Below, piece after piece: positions 1 through 4,948 of a DNA stretch of 7,479 bases. The translations under genes and the position numbers were made by a program. Under the pieces are notes generated by a model. It worked only from the letters and a program-made list of their open reading frames with translations. It was not told where the DNA came from and made no database searches. The DNA comes from Parafilimonas sp. Its GTDB lineage: Bacteria > Bacteroidota > Bacteroidia > Chitinophagales > Chitinophagaceae. Each line of letters opens with the position of its first letter. The stretch's first letter is position 1. The stretch lies in the NCBI GenBank assembly GCA_025927795.1, contig JAICKT010000217.1, positions 1 through 7,479 on the forward strand, written 5' to 3'.

Positions 1-30
1 TAAATTGTCATTCACATTTCCGCCACATTC

Positions 31-58
31 TTTTACGCAAATAAAAGTTGGCGTAAAA
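31..58. repeat. 8-bp inverted repeat (possible hairpin)
   Basis: TTTTACGC at 31-38 is the exact reverse complement of GCGTAAAA at 51-58, with a 12-nt A/T-rich loop between them. It could be a remnant of the 3' end of a gene lying before the window or a protein-binding dyad. A run of T follows the stem on neither strand, so I do not call it a terminator. The symmetry is seen directly; its function is unknown. Confidence 0.4.
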
Positions 59-84
59 AACAAATAATGCGTGTACATAAAATG

Positions 85-123
85 CTTTGTGAAACCTTGT
101 ATTCTTTGTGTCCCTGGTGGTTA
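85..123. repeat. Degenerate CTTTGTG-type short interspersed repeat
   Basis: The stretch is built from related short words: CTTTGTG at 85-91, CTTGTAT at 96-102, CTTTGTG again at 104-110, then CCTGGTGGTTA at 113-123. The two exact heptamers are 19 nt apart. Strings of CTTTGCG/CTTTGTG words ending in a GTGGTTA-like tail recur in intergenic DNA of many bacteria as small dispersed repeats, and this looks like a decayed member. It has no coding potential and lies about 90 bp before the lipoprotein gene. The family assignment comes from recall of the pattern and has not been checked by a search. Confidence 0.4.
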
Positions 124-187
124 CAACCTCAATCGTGAAGTAGAATAAGCCGAAAAAATATTTCAAACATTATACATTCGCAACATA

Positions 188-202
188 AACTAACGATTAG
201 TT
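188..202. promoter_or_regulatory. 6+6 bp dyad just upstream of the lipoprotein gene
   Basis: AACTAA at 188-193 and TTAGTT at 197-202 are perfect reverse complements around a CGA centre, ending 13 bp before the ATG at 216. In the mRNA this would be a weak hairpin beside the start codon; in DNA it could be an operator half-site pair. A possible -7-like element, TACATTCG (173-180, seven of eight to the Bacteroidota TAnnTTTG), lies just before it, but no matching -33 TTG is found at the right distance. Function is unproven. Confidence 0.25.
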
Positions 203-215
203 ACTTAAATGTTTT

Positions 216-3200
216 ATGAAGAAGATTGCTTACATCATCCATATTATATGCTGCCTTTTTTTTGCAACCGCGTGCAATGAAAAAAAGCAAAACCAGTTAT
301 TTAGTTTTTTATCTTCTGATAAAAGCGGTATCAATTTTAACAACACAATTGACGAAACAAAATTGCCCGGTGATGCATTAAACGAATTTGCTTACATGGG
401 TGGTGGCGTTGGCATTATTGATGTTAATAATGATGGTTTAAAAGATTTATTTTTTTGTGGCAACCAGGTAAGCAGTAAACTTTATCTCAATAAAGGTGAT
501 AACAAGTTTGAAGACATAACACAAAGCGCCGGTGTAACAACAGGTGATTGGATTAGCGGCGTTAGTGTTGTTGATATTAATGCGGATGGTTACGATGATA
601 TTTATCTCTGCACTTATGGCAATAATTCAGGCGCACGTGCACGCAATCTTTTATTCATTAACCAACATAACAATACATTTAAAGAAGAAGCTGTTGAATA
701 TGGATTAGCAGATACAAGTTATTCAACGCAGGCGGTTTTTTTTGATTATGATAAAGATGGCGACCTCGATATGTATTTATCTAATTACATGTTAAATGCA
801 TCTTACTCAGCCAATCATTTATTTCCAAAAAATCTCAGCGGTCGTTCGCCTGCAAACGATAAATTATACAGAAACGATGGCAACAAAAATGGTCACCCAA
901 TTTTTACTGATGTTTCATTGCAGGCAGGAATTAAAGAAGATGGATATGGTTTGGGTGTTTCTGTTTCTGATTTTAATACGGATGGTTATCCTGACATTTT
1001 TGTAAGCAATGATTTTGTTTCGAATGATGATTTTTGGCTGAATAATAAAAATGGAACATTTACAAATATGCTGGATGCTTCAACCAAACATCAAAGCTAT
1101 AGCAGTATGGGGTGTGATGCTGCTGATATTAATAATGATGATAAAATTGATTTTGCTTCTGTTGATATGATGCCTGAAGATAATTATCGTAAAAAGCAAA
1201 CTTTCTTTTTTATGAATTACGACAGGTATATTGAAGAAAGAAATCTTGGTTATTCACCTGAATTCTCACGCAATATGCTGCAATTGAATAATGGTAATTA
1301 CATGCGTGGTGATATATCTGTTCCTTTTTTTAGCGAGATAGGACAAATGGCAGGTATTAGCGAAACGGACTGGAGCTGGAGCATTTTGTTTGCTGATTTT
1401 AATAATGATGGTTATAAAGATTTGCACATAACAAATGGTATTGGAAGAGATTTTATAAATGCAGATTTTATTCAGTTCAGCCAAACAGCAGTAAGCAGTG
1501 AACAGTTTAAAAAAGAATTGCGTGATAAGCTGGTAGCACTTAATCATGTTGAGTTGCCGAACTATTTATATCTCAACAACGGTGATTATACTTTTTCAAA
1601 CATTACAGATTCATCAGGCATCAAACAAAATTCTCTGTCGAATGGAGCAGCGTATGTTGATTTGGATAATGATGGTGATTTGGATTTGGTTGTAAACAAC
1701 GTTAATAAGCCTGCTTTCATTTTAATCAATAATGAAAATCGGCCACACAAAGCAAAAACCAATCACAGTATAAGTTTTATTTTAAAAGGTGATAGCTTAA
1801 ACACAAAAGGTTTCGGAGCGAAAATATTTGTATATGATAATGGCAAATCGCAGGTGCAGGAAGAATATCCTGTGCGTGGATATTTATCTTCTGTTGATAC
1901 AAAACTTTTATTTGGAACAGCAAAAACTGTAAAAGAAGATTCTGTTGTTGTGATTTGGCCGAATAATAAAAAACAAGTTTTGCAAAATCTTAATACAGAT
2001 TCAACATACACATTATTTCAAAAAAATGCAAATGAAATTTGGCACGCATCTTCAAACATTAATCAAAGAATTTTTACTGATGTTACAACATCTGTAAACA
2101 CAATATATAAACACACAGATGTTATTTATAATGATTATGCTGACCAGCATTTGTTGCCACAAAAATATTCACAGTTGGGTCCGTTTATTTCAACAGGTGA
2201 CATAAACCAAGATGGTAAAACCGATTTTTATATTGGAGCTGGTTTTAACTCAAATGCGAAAATTTTTACGCAAACAAATAATGGAACATTCTCCGGCAAA
2301 GATTTTACAATGGGTTCAAAGTTTGAAGAAGATGAAGCCAGTGTTTTATTCGATGCTGATGGCGATGGTGATTTAGATTTATTGGTTACTTATGGCGATA
2401 TGCGTTACGCAGATACATCCATGTTTTATCAGCCGCGTTTATACCTGAATGATGGCAAAGGAAATTTTACATTAAGCGCAAATGCAATTCCATCACATGT
2501 AAGAACCATTGCAGGTTGTGTTGCTGTTGCTGATTATGATGGCGACGGTGATATGGATGTATTTATTGGTGGTTGTGTATCAAAACAATATCCAACATCA
2601 CCCAATAGTTATTTGTTGCAAAACAATAAAGGCGTTTTTACTGATGTAACAAATAATGTTTGTACCGCTTTATCTAAAGCAGGAATGGTAACTGCAGTAC
2701 AATGGACAGATATTGATAATGATAAACATCCTGATTTGATAATTGCAGGAGAGTATATGCCGGTAAGATTTTTTAAAAATGATGGAAAGAAGCTGAATGA
2801 AATTACATCGTCAACCGGTTTGCAAAATATGAATGGTTTATGGCGCAGCCTTATTGCAACAGATGTTGACGGCGATGGTGATACAGATTTTATTGCAGGC
2901 AATTTAGGTTTGAATGATAATTATCATGTAACCGCACAGTATCCAATAAAATTATATGCTGAAGATATCGACGCTAATGGCAGCATTGACGCCGTAAAGT
3001 TTTATTATATTAAAGATGAGAATGGGGAAAGAAAATTATATCCTTCTATAAATAAAGAACAGTTGGTGATGCAGGTACCGTTAATGAAAAAGAAATTTCT
3101 GTTGAATAAAGATTATGCAAAAGCAACAGCAGAAGATATTTTTCCAAACAATAAAGATTTGCAAATATTAACCTGTGATGAAACAAGAAGTTGTTGGATA

Positions 3201-3551
3201 GAAAATGCAGGCAACGGAAAATTTATTAAACATATATTGCCAAAAGAAGCACAGTTTGCGCCGGTGAATGCAATTGTTTGTGATGATATGGATGGCGATG
3301 GCATTAAAGATATTTTGCTGGCGGGAAATGAATATCAAACAGAAGTAATGACAGGAAGATATGATGCTTCTTATGGTTGCTTTTTAAAAGGCACGAAGAA
3401 TAAAACATTCAAATCAATATCACCAACTGTTAGCGGATTTAAAATTGATGGTGATGTAAAAGATATGAAGCTTATCAATACTGGTAATAGTGAAAAATTT
3501 ATTCTCGTTGCAGTGAATGATGATTACATGAAAGTGTTTAAGTGTAAATGA
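216..3551 (+). CDS. FG-GAP/VCBS-repeat lipoprotein with central ASPIC/UnbV (CRTAC1-like) domain
   Basis: This is a predicted exported lipoprotein of 1111 residues; its molecular function is not established. The start at 216 gives a classic signal: Lys2-Lys3, a hydrophobic stretch, and a lipobox-like ATAC with Cys20 as the probable lipidated residue, followed by the charged NEKK. No Shine-Dalgarno sequence is visible, as is usual in Bacteroidota. Asp-rich calcium-loop-like motifs of the FG-GAP/VCBS type (DxDxDG and variants) start near residues 69, 120, 177, 252, 304, 394 and 482. An ASPIC/UnbV-like domain follows at about 531-601 (GFGAKIFV, EEYPVRGYLSS, LLFGTAK, VVVIWPNNKKQVLQNL). Seven more motifs start near 662, 713, 773, 832, 883, 917 and 1024. 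This suggests two beta-propeller-like units around the ASPIC module. The family resembles bacterial homologues of CRTAC1, often found near SusC/SusD genes, so a surface binding or adhesion role is plausible but inferred. The frame is intact. The gene converges on the lacI-type gene, 15 bp away. Confidence 0.93.
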   Translation: MKKIAYIIHIICCLFFATACNEKKQNQLFSFLSSDKSGINFNNTIDETKLPGDALNEFAYMGGGVGIIDVNNDGLKDLFFCGNQVSSKLYLNKGDNKFEDITQSAGVTTGDWISGVSVVDINADGYDDIYLCTYGNNSGARARNLLFINQHNNTFKEEAVEYGLADTSYSTQAVFFDYDKDGDLDMYLSNYMLNASYSANHLFPKNLSGRSPANDKLYRNDGNKNGHPIFTDVSLQAGIKEDGYGLGVSVSDFNTDGYPDIFVSNDFVSNDDFWLNNKNGTFTNMLDASTKHQSYSSMGCDAADINNDDKIDFASVDMMPEDNYRKKQTFFFMNYDRYIEERNLGYSPEFSRNMLQLNNGNYMRGDISVPFFSEIGQMAGISETDWSWSILFADFNNDGYKDLHITNGIGRDFINADFIQFSQTAVSSEQFKKELRDKLVALNHVELPNYLYLNNGDYTFSNITDSSGIKQNSLSNGAAYVDLDNDGDLDLVVNNVNKPAFILINNENRPHKAKTNHSISFILKGDSLNTKGFGAKIFVYDNGKSQVQEEYPVRGYLSSVDTKLLFGTAKTVKEDSVVVIWPNNKKQVLQNLNTDSTYTLFQKNANEIWHASSNINQRIFTDVTTSVNTIYKHTDVIYNDYADQHLLPQKYSQLGPFISTGDINQDGKTDFYIGAGFNSNAKIFTQTNNGTFSGKDFTMGSKFEEDEASVLFDADGDGDLDLLVTYGDMRYADTSMFYQPRLYLNDGKGNFTLSANAIPSHVRTIAGCVAVADYDGDGDMDVFIGGCVSKQYPTSPNSYLLQNNKGVFTDVTNNVCTALSKAGMVTAVQWTDIDNDKHPDLIIAGEYMPVRFFKNDGKKLNEITSSTGLQNMNGLWRSLIATDVDGDGDTDFIAGNLGLNDNYHVTAQYPIKLYAEDIDANGSIDAVKFYYIKDENGERKLYPSINKEQLVMQVPLMKKKFLLNKDYAKATAEDIFPNNKDLQILTCDETRSCWIENAGNGKFIKHILPKEAQFAPVNAIVCDDMDGDGIKDILLAGNEYQTEVMTGRYDASYGCFLKGTKNKTFKSISPTVSGFKIDGDVKDMKLINTGNSEKFILVAVNDDYMKVFKCK

Positions 3552-3566
3552 TTATAATATTAACGC

Positions 3567-4610
3567 TTATTTTTTTCCTTTCTTCAAAGAAGATTCTCTT
3601 ATAATCAGTTCAGATTTTATAACTACAGTATTTGTAAGATTCATATCCCACAAGCCTTTCAGGTGATCTATAAGGCTTCGTGCTGCAACCTGCCCCATTT
3701 CAAAACCGGGATAATTAATAGTAGTTAATTTAGGGCTGATAACTTTTCCAATGCTATCATTATTAAAACCAACAATAGCAATATCCTGAGGTATGCGAAT
3801 GCCGGCATCTTTCAGCAATTGCATTACAACTGCTGCACAAAAATCGTTGGTGATAAAAATACCGTCTGGCAAATTTTTCATAGCTAGAATACGCTTCGCA
3901 GATCTTATAGCATCTTCTTCTTTAAAACCATCAATAATAATAAGCTTTTCATCAAACTTTAGTTTATGATCTTGCAACGCTTGTTTATAACCTCGCATTC
4001 GCTCCGCATACACATTTCTTTTTAGGCTTGAAGTAATATGTGCAATACGTTTACAGCCTTGTTGTATAAGATGTGAAGTTGCATCGTAACCAGCCTGGAA
4101 GTTATTGATGATAACCTTGGTGCCATCACTATTTTCAAAAACACGATCAAAGAAAACAACCGGTATATTTTTGCTTTGAAATTGCTTGAAGTGGTTAAGA
4201 TCTTCTGTATCGAAAGATAAAGAAGCAATAACACCATCAACACGTTTATGAAAAAGATTGCGCGCATTTGCGGCTTCAAGATTTGGGTTTTCTGCAGAGT
4301 GAACAATAATGAGATTGTATTTGGCTTCTGTAACTACTTTCTCAATGCCCGCCAAAACGGAAGTAATAAAATAGCTGTTTAACTCATGAAGAATCACTCC
4401 GATAGTATGGGTTTTTTGCAAACGAAGACTGCTGGCAAAAGGATTGTGGCGATAGCCCAATTTTTCAGCTAAGACATTTATTTTTTGCCTGGTAACGATA
4501 CTAATCGAAGGATTATTCTTAAGAGCCCTGCTTACTGTTGCCGGTGAAACGCCAATCTGTTCGGCAATATCGTAAATAGTAATTTCCTTTCCGTCTTTTA
4601 TTCCTTTCAT
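3567..4610 (-). CDS. LacI/GalR-family transcriptional regulator
   Basis: This is a cytoplasmic DNA-binding regulator of 347 residues, the usual LacI-family length. The N-terminal helix-turn-helix is clear at about 10-30 (ITIYDIAEQIG, then VSPATVSRAL), followed by the third helix and LGYRHNPFASSLR at 51-63. The latter includes the hinge helix, with Leu62 in the place of the leucine that wedges into the central CpG of family operators. Residues from about 68 (HTIGVILHELNSYF) form the periplasmic-binding-protein-like ligand domain, with family landmarks FFDR (153-156), ERMRGY (203-208), IFITND (251-256) and IPQDIAIVGFNND (273-285). The ligand is probably a sugar or related small molecule, not identifiable here. 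The gene diverges from the susC-like gene across 338 bp containing two operator-like sites, so control of that gene and of itself is the natural hypothesis. The only ATG fitting the domain start is at 4610; T-rich DNA precedes it and no Shine-Dalgarno sequence is seen. Confidence 0.95.
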   Translation of the reverse strand: MKGIKDGKEITIYDIAEQIGVSPATVSRALKNNPSISIVTRQKINVLAEKLGYRHNPFASSLRLQKTHTIGVILHELNSYFITSVLAGIEKVVTEAKYNLIIVHSAENPNLEAANARNLFHKRVDGVIASLSFDTEDLNHFKQFQSKNIPVVFFDRVFENSDGTKVIINNFQAGYDATSHLIQQGCKRIAHITSSLKRNVYAERMRGYKQALQDHKLKFDEKLIIIDGFKEEDAIRSAKRILAMKNLPDGIFITNDFCAAVVMQLLKDAGIRIPQDIAIVGFNNDSIGKVISPKLTTINYPGFEMGQVAARSLIDHLKGLWDMNLTNTVVIKSELIIRESSLKKGKK

Positions 4611-4656
4611 AAAAAAAATCAGCTATAAATATAGGATAACTTAAAAAAAAATTTTA

Positions 4657-4670
4657 TGCAACCGATTGCT
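4657..4670. promoter_or_regulatory. Putative LacI-family operator O1 (lacI-proximal)
   Basis: The 14-mer TGCAACCGATTGCT fits the general LacI/GalR operator layout TGnAAnCGnTTnCn, with a central CpG. Five of seven symmetric base pairs match; only the outermost and the sixth positions break symmetry. It sits 47 bp upstream of the regulator's start codon, next to the tentative start of lacI transcription, suggesting autorepression. The first 11 bases recur inverted at 4782-4792. The sequence match is direct; binding by the neighbouring regulator is inferred. Confidence 0.6.
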
Positions 4671-4671
4671 A

Positions 4672-4704
4672 TTAAAATAATAACCCCTATTTTAGTGTTT
4701 CAAA
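4672..4704 (-). promoter_or_regulatory. Tentative Bacteroidota-type promoter for the lacI-type gene
   Basis: Read on the minus strand, TTTG (complement of 4701-4704) is followed after 21 nt by TATTTTAA (complement of 4672-4679), which matches six of eight positions of the Bacteroidota -7 consensus TAnnTTTG. Transcription would then begin near 4667, inside operator O1, leaving a leader of roughly 55 nt. The match is weak and the DNA is AT-rich, so this is only a candidate. Confidence 0.22.
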
Positions 4705-4713
4705 CAATCTGTA

Positions 4714-4761
4714 CCTGCAATTTTATTTTTATTTGAAAAAGCGACGCAGCGAAATTGCAGG
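4714..4761. repeat. 10-bp perfect inverted repeat between the two operator-like sites
   Basis: CCTGCAATTT at 4714-4723 is the exact reverse complement of AAATTGCAGG at 4752-4761, with 28 nt between the arms. Each arm carries the TGCAA word found in O1 and O2, so the arms may be isolated half-sites for the same regulator or sites for a second protein. They could also form a stem-loop if transcribed. No T-run follows on the plus strand, so it is not an intrinsic terminator. The symmetry is certain; its function is not. Confidence 0.5.
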
Positions 4762-4778
4762 ATAACGGTGTCACATTA

Positions 4779-4792
4779 CGTAATCGGTTGCA
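4779..4792. promoter_or_regulatory. Putative LacI-family operator O2 (susC-proximal)
   Basis: CGTAATCGGTTGCA is CpG-centred and its 11-base core AATCGGTTGCA (4782-4792) is the exact reverse complement of TGCAACCGATT in O1. Its own dyad is weaker, with four of seven pairs matching. It overlaps a separate 10-bp palindrome, ATTACGTAAT (4775-4784). The centres of O1 and O2 are 122 bp apart, a distance compatible with repression by DNA looping, although it is not a whole number of helical turns at 10.5 bp. It lies just upstream of the tentative susC promoter. Confidence 0.55.
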
Positions 4793-4801
4793 AACTAATA
4801 A

Positions 4802-4832
4802 TTGTTTAACTAAAAATGGTTAACATGATTTG
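4802..4832 (+). promoter_or_regulatory. Tentative promoter for the susC-type gene
   Basis: TTG at 4802-4804 is followed after 20 nt by ATGATTTG at 4825-4832. This is the spacing expected for Bacteroidota -33 and -7 elements, but the -7 match is six of eight (the initial TA is missing). Transcription would start near 4838, giving a leader of about 110 nt that contains the hairpin and palindrome at 4851-4886. O2 would lie immediately upstream. An alternative -7-like element, TTTATTTG at 4728-4735, lacks a good -33. Confidence 0.25.
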
Positions 4833-4850
4833 CTATGCCGACGATACCTG

Positions 4851-4870
4851 AAAATTCCATGTTGAATTTT
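4851..4870 (+). promoter_or_regulatory. Leader hairpin candidate (7-bp stem)
   Basis: AAAATTC at 4851-4857 pairs perfectly with GAATTTT at 4864-4870 across the six-base loop CATGTT. The 3' arm shares 4867-4870 with the palindrome that follows, so both structures cannot form fully at once in one transcript. It falls 79-98 bases before the susC start, inside the probable leader. The stem is AT-rich and weak, and may be chance in AT-rich DNA. Confidence 0.3.
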
Positions 4871-4886
4871 ATTGAATTCAATAAAA
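4867..4886. promoter_or_regulatory. 20-bp perfect palindrome upstream of the susC-type gene
   Basis: The arm TTTTATTGAA (4867-4876) is followed without a spacer by its exact reverse complement TTCAATAAAA (4877-4886), giving a 20-bp perfect palindrome centred on GAATTC. It lies 62 bp before the ATG at 4949. A loopless palindrome of this length is typical of a binding site for a dimeric protein and less suited to an RNA hairpin, although the inner bases could open as a loop. It lacks a CpG centre, so it is not an obvious LacI-family site; a second regulator is possible. Confidence 0.5.
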
Positions 4887-4948
4887 CTTATAAGCTCAAT
4901 TTATTATTCATTCATTAAAAATCCTGCCTCAACATTAAAACAACTGTT

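Larger units (their letters stand above)
4611..4948. other. Divergent intergenic control region between the lacI-type and susC-type genes
   Basis: This 338-bp stretch has no gene that I can support. It carries A-tracts near the lacI side (4611-4618, 4643-4651) and two opposed CpG-centred operator-like sites (4657-4670, 4779-4792). Between those sites is a 10-bp inverted repeat (4714-4723 with 4752-4761). On the susC side are a GTTAAC palindrome (4819-4824), overlapping hairpin candidates (4851-4886) and an 8-bp palindrome CTTATAAG (4887-4894). Four TGCAA/TTGCA half-site words occur at 4657, 4716, 4755 and 4788, the first two in one orientation and the last two in the other. This density of symmetry fits a bidirectional control region. 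Confidence 0.75.

Noticed and set aside
1266..1547. Open frame on the minus strand inside the lipoprotein gene, with similar ones at 1763-2011, 2609-2902 and 3113-3304
   Set aside because: They lie wholly inside a strongly supported gene, show no recognisable domain, and their composition follows from the repetitive Asp/Asn codons on the other strand.
3554..3576. AT-rich dyad followed by seven T, as a terminator for the lipoprotein gene
   Set aside because: The stem is very short and has no G/C pairs of note, and the T-run encodes lysines of the convergent gene, so chance explains it.
4022..4306. Second open frame on the minus strand inside the lacI-type gene
   Set aside because: It is an out-of-frame shadow of the regulator's ligand-binding domain, with no family features of its own.
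4626..4633. TATATTTA on the minus strand as the -7 element for the lacI-type gene
   Set aside because: It matches seven of eight positions, but the nearest TTG is 25 nt upstream instead of about 20, and the leader would be under ten bases.
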